Made by a program: the position numbers and the translations under genes
NCBI RefSeq assembly: GCF_011386835.1
Contig: NC_088792.1
Span: 113,122,421 to 113,186,420 of the forward strand
From: Chrysemys picta bellii
Taxonomy: Eukaryota > Chordata > Testudines > Emydidae
DNA length: 64,000 nucleotides
Reading direction: 5' to 3'
Notes under the pieces: generated by a model
What the model was told of the DNA's origin: nothing
What the model saw: only the letters and a program-made list of their open reading frames with translations
Databases searched by the model: none
In this document: positions 34,873 to 45,535 of the stretch, one piece after another
Layout of the letters: every line of letters starts with the position of its first letter
Position numbering within the stretch: the stretch's first letter is position 1

Positions 34873-35480
34873 CTTTTACTTTCTATAGGGGAAAACAGAC
34901 TGTATTAGGGAGAGCAAAAGTCGATGTTTTGTTGTCTTAGAAAGTCATCAAACATTACGTGTAAAGCATAGCAAAAATAGTAACAGTATTTCTTTTATAT
35001 TGTTGCATAGATAGGGGTTCGATAGATATCTTTGGCATTTCATTAAATATGTCCTTTATTAGTTATGACATACACTCTTTAAGTCTTAAAACACAAGTAC
35101 AGTTTCATAATTACACAATAAAACAAGGTTCACAATATCGCAGCTGGGCTGTCACTTCACTTCATTCTTATATCTCACTGACTGACTGGCAATGTCCCAC
35201 ATCTTATATAGCCTACCAGGGTATGGCTGACAACATTCTAGGAGGTTCAAGGGAAATGTAGTTTTCAGAAAGTCTGGAAGGTTCCACAAGATTCTACAAA
35301 GGTACAGGACATTCTAGGAGGTTAGTGAAAAATGAAGCCACATACAGAATACCTGAAACATGTTACTTCAAACATTCTATTTTCTCTTTTGTCGCTTACA
35401 ACAAAAAACAGCGCCCTGAGCCAAGTGTCCCTGACAAATCGCCTGGGTTGCCTGCCCGTAAATCCAGCCCTGATCAGGAG

Positions 35481-36419
35481 TATGTAGAGGGAGGGGGAAC
35501 TCAGTCATAAAAGGGGTGGAAGCTGGATGGGGCAAGGCTCCGCATGTTACTATATGCAGGATCCTACACAGTGTGTAGAGCCATTTCTGAATTCAGGACA
35601 TCTCTAGCCAAAATAATTATTTAAAAGCAGCAGGGAGGAAAAAAACCAGGGAAATAAAATAGGAAATGATTGTCTGTTGTTATGCTGGAAGGTGCTAATG
35701 GCTGCCATCAAGTGAGTCTTTGATTCAAAGACAATCACAGACCTTGTTAAAGTCAGTGGGTGTGCTAAAGCACTTTTGTCAGGCTCAGTGGAAGGTAAAA
35801 TTAAGCCCCTTTTTATGTAGTAAGGCAATTGGAAACAACAAAGGCTACTGCCCAAAGTACCAGGAGAGGCCTGATCAGAACTAAACTATGGCCTGAGGGA
35901 CTTGCTGGTTGCAATTGTGGGCATGTGTTAGAAGCAGAAAGCCTGAGATGAAGCAGAGACACGTAGGTTTGTGTGTACGATTGTCTGACTAGGGTTGATT
36001 CATTATATAGGATTGACTGAACTCTATCTTTGTAAAAGTTAAATGTGTTATAGTGTTACATATTTGAAGTCTTAATTTATCAAAAATTATTTTCACCTAT
36101 CAGAAATACTTTGTGCTTTATGATAAATAATCTTCCTACGGAGACCTTGATAGGTAATAATTTTAAACAAGCTCCCCAAAACACTAGCCAACAAAAGGAG
36201 AAATTAGAAAGAACATTTCATACAGCAGAAGCCCTGGAAGCAACTGACTCTTAGATCTGGTTAAACATTGGGATTTGTTACATCCCCTGCAGAATTTTAA
36301 TCTCTTTTTAAAAAGTAAAGAGTATCTGGGTTAAGTTTTATGTATTATGCTATTTAGCACAGCATATGTGAATGATGAATTGCAAGAAGTTCTTAAGAGC
36401 GCGATTAGAACTTTTTATT
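35481..36419. other. Unassigned non-coding stretch
   Basis: AT-rich, with no recognisable gene or element boundary. Confidence 0.4.
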
Positions 36420-37000
36420 CTGAAGCCAAGAGGAGACATGGAAAATTGCAACAATTACAAGCTTATTTCAATGATTCATGCCAAGTACAAAATATTAGCA
36501 AAAAATATTGGCAATAAGGCTTAAATATTTTATCTGGTAATAGTCTTGTCAAAACTGGGATTTTCAAAATGAGATCCTCAAATAATAATTTCAGATTCTT
36601 TATTGGAGTAATACATTTTGTGTAAAAAATTAAATTTAAAAATGATCAGATGTCTGCCATCACTGAGAAAGTGGACACTGGGGTTTACCCTCTCTCACAC
36701 CCTTGCTGAATTGGGATTTAGCAATAGTTGGTGCAGATGGATAAGATTTGGAGACTTTGGCTATTATTAAGGATCTATTACTTAAGCTTTTTTTAATTCA
36801 TAAAGGAAGATATCACAGGTGCCCTCTCTCTCCCCTGTTATTTGACTTTGCTATAAAATCCATTTTCTCTAATACTATGATCAATTGATACGATCAAATG
36901 GGAGGGTAAGAGCTTACAGAGCTAAATGCAGATGATGCTGTATTTTTTGCAGGTGATCCACAAAAAATAATACCAGAGATAACACTGATTCCTTAAATTC
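36420..37000 (+). pseudogene. Ancient L1-clade reverse transcriptase relic
   Basis: Plus-strand reading in shifting frames gives NYKLISMIHAKYKILAKNI at about 36455, like the NYRPISL...AKILAKIL block of L1 reverse transcriptases. At about 36810 it gives CPLSPLLFDFAIKSIF, like GCPLSPLLFALAIE, and at about 36925 NADDAVFFAGDP, the catalytic YADD block with Asn for Tyr. Order and spacing fit L1/Tx1 elements, not CR1. Many stops and frameshifts show great age. Further decayed sequence may continue to about 37300. I see no 3' tail. Confidence 0.75.
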
Positions 37001-37327
37001 AACTATTTATTATTGTTAGTATTATATGGATTGCACCAGCAAGGTGATAGGCATTTGAAGATAAAAACTCAAATACTTTAGTTCTAATGATAAAATAATC
37101 TGGAGCAAACAGAAGCTCATCAACCTGTTGATGGATAAGGCACATTTCTAGTCATGGGATTTTAATTAGGCCAAAACAAGATAAAATGTTTGGATAGCTA
37201 TCACTAGTCATTTGAAAGGTCATTTAAAGATATATGGATTAAATAATAAATTCTGGGGTGGGTGATTACTAGGGTGGAAGCAACTTCACTGCCACTGTGA
37301 TGAAAGTGAACATAATATGAACATATG

Positions 37328-37351
37328 GTGTGTGTGTGTGTGTGTGTGTGT
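37328..37351 (+). repeat. (TG)n microsatellite
   Basis: About twelve TG units in an AT-rich context. Confidence 0.95.
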
Positions 37352-38389
37352 CCCCTGAATATTATCCCAGTGAATGGCCAGTTACTATTCAGAGAAAAAA
37401 CAAAAAAACAAAGAGCCCCCCTTCTCCGAATTAGGTGGGAGAAAGGGGGCTAAAAACTCCAGGGATACCCATATAATATAGAGAATTTTTTCACTTGACC
37501 AGAGCTACTATAGATGAACTTTAATTTCCATGGTCCTGTTGAGCTATAAACTCATGGGTTAGAAAAAAATCCCAAACTTGATCATTTCGTGAGAGACCAA
37601 GTGCTCTTCTGTACATAACTTTCTTTATTCTCCAGGTGCATAGAGTGCCCACCATTTCCCACCATTTCTTTTGGTCTTGTGCTGGTCTGTTCTGAGTGTC
37701 ATGTTGATGGACTGGTCTTCTTTCTCTCTTATTCTATGTAATGTTTCTCTGATTCTCTTTCCAGGTGGTATCCATATTATCACTTGACGTGAAAGTGGTA
37801 TTGGTGGCATTCTTAAAGCGTTTCCCTAAATGTGTTCATCGTCTCCTTTTTAGTACATCTGATGCTTTAGGTTGGTTTGCCTTAGAATTTCTGATGTTGC
37901 AATAAACTCTTTCTAATGGACTGTTAAGCTCTTCCACAGACATTTACTTTGGAAGGAATTGATCTTCTTGGTGTAGGTTTCCATGACTTTGCTCCGTAAA
38001 GGAGGACAGAAATGACTCCAGTGTTAAAAATTCATATTTTTGTATCCATGCTGATCATGCTTCTTTTCCAAATCTTTGAGTTTATGAAATACTTACTAAT
38101 GATAGCAATTTACACGTTATATTTATTTCCTCTGTGAGCCACATATGCCAGGAATGAGGCCTTCAATTAGGGAAAGGAAGGTTATTTACTTTTAGACATG
38201 AACTGGGCAAATTTTGCAAATTATAGTCTCTCAAGGAAAAATACAAAAGCTGCAGGTCAGCAACAATCTCTTCCATTGAGTTTTTCTACGGAGAGTAGAT
38301 CTGAAAAATTATGCATTGGCAGCAGCTATTGTAAAATCTATTATTTCAAAACCTAGTCTATTCAAAGTCACACAAAACACCAATCCATA
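37352..38389. other. Unassigned non-coding stretch
   Basis: Nothing recognisable apart from local AT-rich tracts. Confidence 0.35.
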
Positions 38390-39475
38390 ACTCTATTCAG
38401 CAGCTACTTTCCTCTGTCCCGCTCCCAACCATCATCATCCCCTTGTTCCCAATCCTAGGTCTACCCTGTTCTCTCAGTGTCTTTGATTCTTGCAACTCCC
38501 TTGTACCCTTGTTCCTTTCTTCCTCTTCTTATCTTCCCCTCCTATTATTTTTCCTCGCTCTCTCGGCACTCTACCAGTTAGGGTGACCAGACGTTGGCGG
38601 ACCCCCCACCCCGCATGTGTCCCGATATTTTCTTCCTCTCATCTGGTCACCCTACCACCAGTTCAGATTCAGCCGGTCCAAAGTGGAGCTCCTGGCTTTT
38701 TCTCCTCATTTCTCTACTTCTCTTCTCTGTTCTCAATCTCAGAGTCTACTCTTCTACTCCCACTTCCACACTTACATTGCAGCAAAAAATAGCGTATCAC
38801 TAAAATCCATCCTATTCTATTTCCCACTGCTAAAACCCTTGTCAATAGAAGGTTTTTCTAGATCTCTCCCCTTGATTAGTCTAAGCTTCCTCTGTCCAGT
38901 ATCTCCTTTCTCCAGTTTGGCTGGGATTTCCAAAGGTGCATAAAAAAGCAGGACACCCAACTTCCTTGTGTCCTGTGAAAATCCCAGCCTTTATCTACAT
39001 TCTACTGGTAAAGTCATCTTCTTCCACCATTTCACTCATGTCACCCCCGGTCGCCCTTGAATCCCATCATTGATTTACTGACCTTTACAACACCAAAGTC
39101 ATTCTCCTTTTCCTGACCTTACAGGCCCTTTGTGCTCTTGCCTTGGCCTACATCTTTTTTCTCTCATTTTCTCCTATTCAAACTTTTGCTCCCAACCTCC
39201 TCTCATTTTGAGAGTATTCAACCAATAGTGGTGAAGAGCAGAGTGGTGGTTTGCCAAACACCACTTCTGTCCCCCTCCCAATTTCTCCTTACATCCACCT
39301 TCCTACATCCTTCACCACTGATCTTGCTACACCCTCCCTCAGTTGAATTGCTGTCCCATATTGTGTCAGATTGTAAATTCTTTGAGGCAGGGACCATATC
39401 CCATTGTATATTTTGTGAAGCAGCATGTTCATATGTGGTACTACTGTATAACAATGCTTAATAAGTATTTTAAAC
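38390..39475 (+). repeat. L2-like LINE 3' region
   Basis: The 3' end carries GATTGTAAATTCTTTGAGGC, AGGGACCATATC and a final ACAATGCTTAATAAGTA, matching the L2 tail. Upstream C/T-rich sequence (for example ACCTTACAGGCCCTTTGTGC at about 39116) aligns by eye with the L2 coding strand. A 76-bp MITE sits inside it. The body is too decayed to give a frame. Confidence 0.65.
38579..38654. mobile_element. 76-bp TAGGGTGACCAGA MITE
   Basis: TAGGGTGACCAGAC and ATCTGGTCACCCTA are inverted ends. The flanks CTACCAGT (38571-38578) and CCACCAGT (38655-38662) match at 7 of 8, a hAT-size duplication. Same family as 10101-10221 but internally deleted. Confidence 0.82.
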
Positions 39476-40767
39476 AGGAAAAAAAATGAACATTTCCCCT
39501 TTGTTTTAGATTTGTTCTGTAGAAAAAATGTAGATAAGATAATGCTCTGTAGGTTTATATTTTACTGTGTGCAGTGGGAATGACATTACCACCCCTGAGA
39601 GTCTCCAACAAGATATATTCTTGACACATTGGGTCCCATGGGCAGTTCTAACACACAAATGAGGCAATAATGCAGCCCAATTACCTGCATTTTCCTATAC
39701 TCAAAATACAGTTTCCTTAAACTAAGTTTTCACAAAATTATTTTTACAGTTCTCCCCAGTGATGCTTAAGCCAAGTCAGAGGAATCAAGCTACTTCGGGG
39801 ACTCATAACCAAAAGCGAACAGTGAAAGTGATTCATGCTGTGAAAGAAAGGACATCAGGATTGAAGGAGAGTGTTCATTTTGGTAGTAAAATGATTTGTA
39901 GGATGGGTTGCTCCAGAGGAAAATAGAATTTTATGCCATCATCTAGCTGATATGTTTGCACACTGAAACATGTTTCAAAACAAGCTTAGGAAAGGTTTGC
40001 CAAGTGTTGTATTATATGGCTTGGAAACTTCCATTATGCTGTACATCTGTTTATGAAGTTATTTACTGTGTACAATAGGTATTCACTCTGTGCATATAAT
40101 GTTTTGATTGCAATTTGTATTATCCTTTAAAGTATACCTTCCCTGTCTAGTTTATGTATGAGTTACGGGATAACCCAACAAATGTTTATTTGCAGCCTCT
40201 CTGTGATTTCATTGTGATCCAAACCATTCAGTTTTAATTATAGATAGTGGGCAAAACTAGGATGTTTGATGTAAATCCATGCAAGATTCAAACATGTTAA
40301 CCATTGGTATTAAGAATTCAGATTATGGCTTGAGTTTTTAAATACTTCATGTAACTAACCTAGAGTTGTGTGATAGGGGCACATCAGAAATTAATTAAAA
40401 ACAAAGAAGTTATAGATATTTGTTGACAATGAGCGAGCTAGTGATAGCTGTATTTTTTCAGACTGCTTCTGATCCTAAGAATTTTAGGAGGTATACATTG
40501 GGGAGGTCTCCTCCAAACATCAAATCCCATATCCCTCCTCAGTCCCATATTTAGTTCTACCTAAAAAGCAGAAGAATTTCCTACACAACACCACTTTGTT
40601 AGAGTAGACCTCATTTCTGATGCCACTAAGCTACTCCGTGCCTCCCTCATGCCTAAGCCCTGGTGGGATTCACTAGGCATAGGTATGCTCAGAGGCTGCC
40701 TTAGAGTATGCTGCCCTACTGGATTGAGCCCTGTACAAGACATTGCTATTGTGGTAGTGCCCACTTA
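39476..40767. other. Unassigned non-coding stretch
   Basis: AT-rich with no bounded element or gene. The frame at 40764-40561 is not recognisable. Confidence 0.4.
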
Positions 40768-41149
40768 GGGTATGTCTACACTACAAAATGAAGTCTACTT
40801 TACTTACATCAGCATACAGCCACCACAGTTATTAAATCACTTGTGTGCACGCACACTTGGCTCCTTGTGTTGGCAGTGTGCATCCTCACCAGGAGTGCTT
40901 GTATTGATTGTACTGTCAGTGTGGGACATTGTGGGACAGCTCCTGAAAGCCAGTAACAGTCAACGTAAGCAATGCAGCGCCTATACTGACACTGCGTCAA
41001 CCTAATTACATTGACTGTGACTCTACACCACTCAGGAAGGGTGCTGTTACTAAATCTGTGTAGAGAGGCACTTACGTCATTGGGAGCCAAATTTATGTGC
41101 AGACACTTCCACAGCTAGGTCGACGCAAGGCACCTTACAAAATAAGGCC
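40768..41149. mobile_element. Harbinger-like MITE (TTA TSD)
   Basis: The left end GGGTATGTCTACACTACAAA faces a decayed right end TAAGGCC, and TTA lies on each side (40765-40767 and 41150-41152). TTA is the usual Harbinger target. Internal CTGACACTGCGTCAACCTAA and TAGGTCGACGCAAGG blocks are typical of this abundant sauropsid family. Non-coding. Confidence 0.68.
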
Positions 41150-41159
41150 TTAGACAAAA

Positions 41160-41800
41160 TAAGTTCTGTAGTTAGAGTCACCCCTTTGCCTTATGTGGAG
41201 CAGGGGCTTGAACCAAGGTCTCCTACCTTCTATGAGCAGGGCTGGCTCTAGGCACCAGCAAAACAAGCTGGTGCTTGGGGCGGCACATTTCTAGGGGCGG
41301 CATGGCCAGCGCCAGAATGCCACCCCTGCCGCCCCTAAAAAGTGCCCCGGCCGCCCTAGCTCACCTCCACTGCTGCTGCCGCTCGCGCACTGGTGCTCCC
41401 CCTCCCTCCCAGGTTCTCAAACCTGGAAGAGAGGGGGAGATCCCGAGCGGCCGCAGCGCACGAAACAGCTGATTCACGCGCCGCTGCTCCCCCTCCCTTC
41501 CTCCCAGGCTTGAGAGCCTGGGGGGAGGAGGCAGGGCTGGGGATTTGGGGAAGGGGCGGAGTTGAGGCGGGGCCGGGGATGGGGTAAGAAAAATATGGGG
41601 GGGGGGAGCGGGGCGTCCAAAATTGTTTTTGCTTGGGGCGGCAAAAATCCTAGAGCCAGCCCTGTCTATGAGTGCCCTAACCACTGGGCTATCGAGTCAT
41701 TCTCACATTGTCTCTGGCCCAGTGAATATTTAATTATTTCATACAAAGTGGAAAAGCTTCAACAGGAAAGACGGGATATCTCATAGCCTGGTGCTTATTG
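41160..41800 (+). repeat. Partial copy of the 60.3-63.1 kb transposon family, split by hAT copy B
   Basis: CTTGAACCAAGGTCTCCTAC, GCCCTAACCACTGGGCTA, TGGCCCAGTGAATATTTAAT and GTGGAAAAGCTTCAACAGGA correspond to segments at about 62450-62500, 62690-62700 and 62290-62340 of the larger element. The order is only partly conserved and no termini are present. Confidence 0.45.
41237..41664 (-). mobile_element. GC-rich hAT-type element, copy B (8-bp TSD)
   Basis: CAGGGCTGGCTCTAGGCACC and CCTAGAGCCAGCCCTG are inverted ends, flanked by a perfect 8-bp duplication TCTATGAG (41229-41236, 41665-41672). The cargo is GC-rich with G-runs and non-coding. Its subterminal sequences match copy A. Confidence 0.92.
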
Positions 41801-42242
41801 GACCTCTCTGAAGGGCAAAGTTAAGGTAGTTTATGGTGTTCTTAAGATAAGTGCTTCCTTATCTTTGGGGTTTATTTATTTTAAATTTCAAACCTTGAAA
41901 GGTAAAATGCACTCAGACCACTGATACGTGTCTGAAACCACCTTAATGAATACATGTGAATGTAAATTTAGATAATTAAACCGTCTCTCTTGATTGGAAT
42001 ATACCTGCTCTTGCTTCCACAGGGTTTATTGAAACTATCTTACATGGGCTTTCTCCAGCTGTTTACAGGCTTTACTGTAGCCTCCATTGGGAACTACAGA
42101 ACCTATTAACCTCTTCAAACCAGGTTGCATGAAATAAACAAAGAGCAAGTATGGGACGTGCCAGTGCTCATCTCATCTTAGAGTTTCAAAAGATGCTGAA
42201 ATTAATATTCTTTGTTTGTGGTTTATTTATGCTGAATTGTGC
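41801..42242. other. Unassigned non-coding stretch
   Basis: No gene or element visible. Confidence 0.35.
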
Positions 42243-42470
42243 ATGGTAGGAAGAAAGGTCTTGTATTTAAGGCACAGGACAGGAAGTCAGGACAACTCTG
42301 GGTTCTAGTCCCAGCTTTCCCTCAGACTTTTTACTTTGCGCTTACCCGCAAGGTACTGAATCACTGTTTCATGGGTCTTATTTCTAAAAAACAGGGATAT
42401 TACTTGCTTAGCATACACGGGTGCTGTGGGTCTAAATGAATCAACATTTGTAAGTGTTTGTATGGAAGAT
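42243..42470 (+). repeat. MIR-type SINE
   Basis: Contains a tRNA-like head (GGTCTTGTATTTAAGGCACA, CAGGAAGTCAGGACA), GGGTTCTAGTCCCAGC, and the tail ATATTACTTGCTTAGCATAC. A diverged but nearly full-length copy. The head resembles an A/B-box region but is not a functional tRNA gene. Confidence 0.7.
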
Positions 42471-42940
42471 TCTATCCAACTGCAAAGTATCACTATTGTA
42501 TTTTGAAATTTAAACATGATGGGCTGAGGAAAACAATAGTTCCCTTGAAAACACCATGAATTATGTAGGAGCAGAATAATCTGCCCATATTTGTCATGAT
42601 TAAAATACTTTAATTTTGCTAGAAGTAGACGAGAAAGGAAAGGAGAAGCTGAGTAAGTGATACATAAATACATGTAACTAAACATTAAAAAATTAACCAA
42701 AGAGATTATATGTGCTAAAGAGAGAGTATTGTGTTTGAACACAAAGATGGACAACTGTAAGATAGAGGGCCACAAAAATCGACTAAAACCCTTTGATGGG
42801 CCCTACAGAATTTAAGATTAAGCAAGATCACAATCTTTTAGAACAGCTGCTGCTGCCAGTCATACTGATCCACTTGGCTCTGCTTCCCCATGAACCCAGG
42901 CTCCGACTCCTCCCCACACCACCTAGCTCCAGGTAGTGCC
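42471..42940. other. Unassigned non-coding stretch
   Basis: The 156-codon minus-strand frame (42775-42305) overlaps the SINE and is a chance frame. Confidence 0.4.
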
Positions 42941-42943
42941 TTC

Positions 42944-43130
42944 CCATTGGCTGATTGGGAGCTGAGAGCCAATCAGGTTCTGGCCAGGCCATCCACCAGT
43001 GGGCTGGACTGGGCACACCTCTGCCAATGGGAAGGAAGTAACTAGAGCTGGGTGGCATGGGATGGAGCTGGAGCCTATGTTGATGAGAAGCCAGGCACAT
43101 GGGTTCCCCATGGGACAGAGTCTGTATAAA
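42944..43130 (+). promoter_or_regulatory. Promoter-like cluster: four CCAAT boxes and a TATA box
   Basis: CCATTGG (42944), GATTGG (42953), CCAATCAG (42969) and GCCAATGGG (43023) are CCAAT boxes in both orientations. TATAAA follows at 43125-43130, and CAG-rich GC sequence lies downstream. This could be the U3 region of an unrecognised LTR or a decayed promoter. I see no gene downstream. Confidence 0.35.
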
Positions 43131-43407
43131 TGGCAGGGCAGAGGCAGAGGCAGAGACTGGCAGCAGCATATCCGGCTGTGCCAGGTCACAACGCCACTCA
43201 GATATGGTCCAGCTGACCCTCTGTCATGCCAGCAGGGAGGGGGCTCTGCTGTTTCACCACCCAGCCCTGGCTACTGTCCTCGCATTGGCAGAGATGTGCC
43301 CTAACCCATCCATGGCATGGTAGGAGAGAGGAGGGATGGGCTGACCACAGACAGTTGTGAGAGCTGGGAGGAACGGGATAGCAATAACTAGAGCTGGGTG
43401 GCATGGG
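43039..43407 (+). repeat. Direct repeat of a 23-bp unit, 346 bp apart
   Basis: A 23-base sequence starting TAACTAGAGCTGGGTGGCAT occurs at 43039-43061 and exactly again at 43385-43407. It suggests a tandem duplication or the ends of an element I do not recognise. Confidence 0.6.
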
Positions 43408-44894
43408 GTGTAACCCCTTCCTTGTGTGAGTGATGGAGAGGTGGCTGGGCTAATGAGTGGCGTTGCGGCCTGGCATATGGGATCCTGCTCCCAGTCCTGG
43501 GCTCTGCTCCATACCCCTTGGTGATGCTCCTCACTTTAATCACTGTGCCTGATGCTCAGATTTGGGTAGGCCTGCGTGCTACAGCCCATCCAGCCCCACC
43601 CATTGCTATGGCCCTGCTCAGCCCTACCAAAGAATATTTTCACCAGCTGGCTACGGGAAGGCCAGATAAAATGACCTGGGAGGCCAGATGCAACCCCCAG
43701 GCTGCCAGATGTCCATTCCTGATTTAACATTGTAATGATATAGCTGCAGAAATCAGGACCAAATCCCATCCAAGCCATCTTCCTATTTTGCAAACATGAA
43801 ATCCTCTCTAAATCCTCCAGAGCATTCATATCATTATACCAATTAGCCATTTAATCCAGATGCAGTCTTCCACTTGCGCAATATGCCTTATAAGAAGATG
43901 CTCTTAAGAATGGTTTCCACGGTTTACTTAAAGACAAGATGCTTTCCTCATCTTGTAATGCTCAAAATTGTTGTTATTAAGCATAGTATTGCGCTCTATG
44001 CAAACTTATTCCCGAGAGCTTTGAATATCAAACACTGCCCAAAATCTCAAATCCCATAGTTCCAAGACAAACTATAACTCTAGCCCTAGATCTTGGCATC
44101 CTGCTGGACATTTAATATGTACTGGAAATGACTTTCTTGTGAATTAAATCAAGCCCCATATCCTATACTGACCTTGTCATGGTCTGATTTATCCTCAGCC
44201 AATTTATATTATCAGTTTGATAGCCTGTGCCTCTATAGTACTTCACTCTCCATTGATCTGCTTAACACATGGTAGATTATACAAATAATTATAAGTAATA
44301 TATACTGAGCTTCTAGCTTGCAGCAGAAAATAAATTTAATACATGGAAACTAGGTCAGTTTATTGCCACCTTATTAGTCAATCATTTCAGCAACACTTAT
44401 TTGCAATTATTCCCACTTATACAGTTTATTCAACTGAAAGCCACATGAAGCTACATGAATAAAAGAAACAACTGACAGGAAAATAGAATTCCCTACTCAG
44501 AACAGTCCATAGGTGGGTTTTTTCCCTCTGTTGTAAGGATCAAGTTATCCCATATGCCTGCAACCCATTGTGTGACTTCCTACAGCTAGATTTCTCTGAG
44601 CATGCTTGTTATTAACTGGTGGTATTTTGTATTACATAATTGTCTACAATGAGTTGCAGGCAGAGCCCCTGTAATAATTCTGAACAGAAGAAGAATTTTC
44701 CAGGGCTTACACTCAATAACATTATGTGAATTTGGGTTAGTATTTCACTGGGATCTATCCACTAATGTTATGCCTTCTCATACTTGATGGATTTTCACAA
44801 AACAGGGGAGAGGGGAGTGTGTTGTTGACCTGCTATTACAAGGTCTCAACCAATGCCTATTGAAGTCAATGGAAAGACTCCCATTACTTCTGAG
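43408..44894. other. Unassigned non-coding stretch
   Basis: No gene. A palindromic-motif copy (ATTGAAGTCAATGG) lies at about 44858. Confidence 0.4.
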
Positions 44895-45021
44895 TTACAT
44901 AGATTTTAATGCCAGAAGGGATCATCATCTAGTCAGACCTCCTCAATAACACAGGGCATAGAATTCCACCCAGTAATTTCTGCATCAAACACATAACTTC
45001 TGTCTGAGCTAGAGCATATCT

Positions 45022-45475
45022 AAGGAGTCTGATTTTCAGTTTTAACCAATAAACACCTTAATAAAAAAAATAATAAAAAAAAATAAATAAATTGGTGCTT
45101 ATCCAATAAACAGCAGAAAATGCCAGAAATGGTGACTTGATCTAAGGGTTTGTTTACACAAGCAGTAATGCAGTCTACAGAGTTATGATTTCTAAAGCAC
45201 ACTAACATGTTGCTAATTAATTGGCCCATGTATACTTTCCTGGTGTGCACTAAAGGTTCCCGAAGCTCTTTAATGTACTGCTGGTTGAAAGGATACTAAG
45301 TTAAAACACACTAGGGAACATTACAAAGAGATTATTCATTACAGTATATGCATAGGAAAACCCCTCAACCACCCCTCCCCACTTGATTTAAGGACAGCTA
45401 CATAAAACTCAAAAATTGTTAAAAAATAAAACCTTGAAAAATGAAATTAACAAACCCTGAAAACAGAATCCCTAA
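45022..45475. mobile_element. hAT-like MITE with 8-bp TSD
   Basis: The flanking GCATATCT is exactly duplicated (45014-45021 and 45476-45483). The ends AAGGAGTCTGATTTTCAG and CTGAAAACAGAATCCCTAA are imperfect inverted repeats (about 13 of 18). A segment starting AGGGTTTGTTTACACAAGC (about 45146) resembles the start of another MITE family. AT-rich, non-coding. Confidence 0.78.
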
Positions 45476-45535
45476 GCATATCTATCTTTTAGAAAGACAT
45501 CCTGTCTTGATTTAAAGATTTCAGTTGATGGATAA

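Larger units (their letters stand above)
31223..35472 (-). mobile_element. hAT transposon with decayed transposase and nested solo LTR
   Basis: The left end CAGGGACAGCCCTAGACC and the right end GTAAATCCAGCCCTG are short inverted repeats. The flanks ATCAAGAG (31215-31222) and ATCAGGAG (35473-35480) are an 8-bp duplication with one mismatch. The transposase remnant reads on the minus strand (about 34872-32860). A solo LTR of 1366 bp inserted near its 3' end (31489-32854). Without the LTR and its extra TSD copy the element is about 2.88 kb, a usual size for an autonomous hAT. Its CAGGG-GCCCTAG ends resemble those of copies A to E, so it is a candidate relative of the source of that non-autonomous family. 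Confidence 0.88.

Noticed and set aside
42305..42775. 156-codon minus-strand frame as a gene
   Set aside because: It overlaps a MIR SINE, has no recognisable domain and no promoter or splice context.
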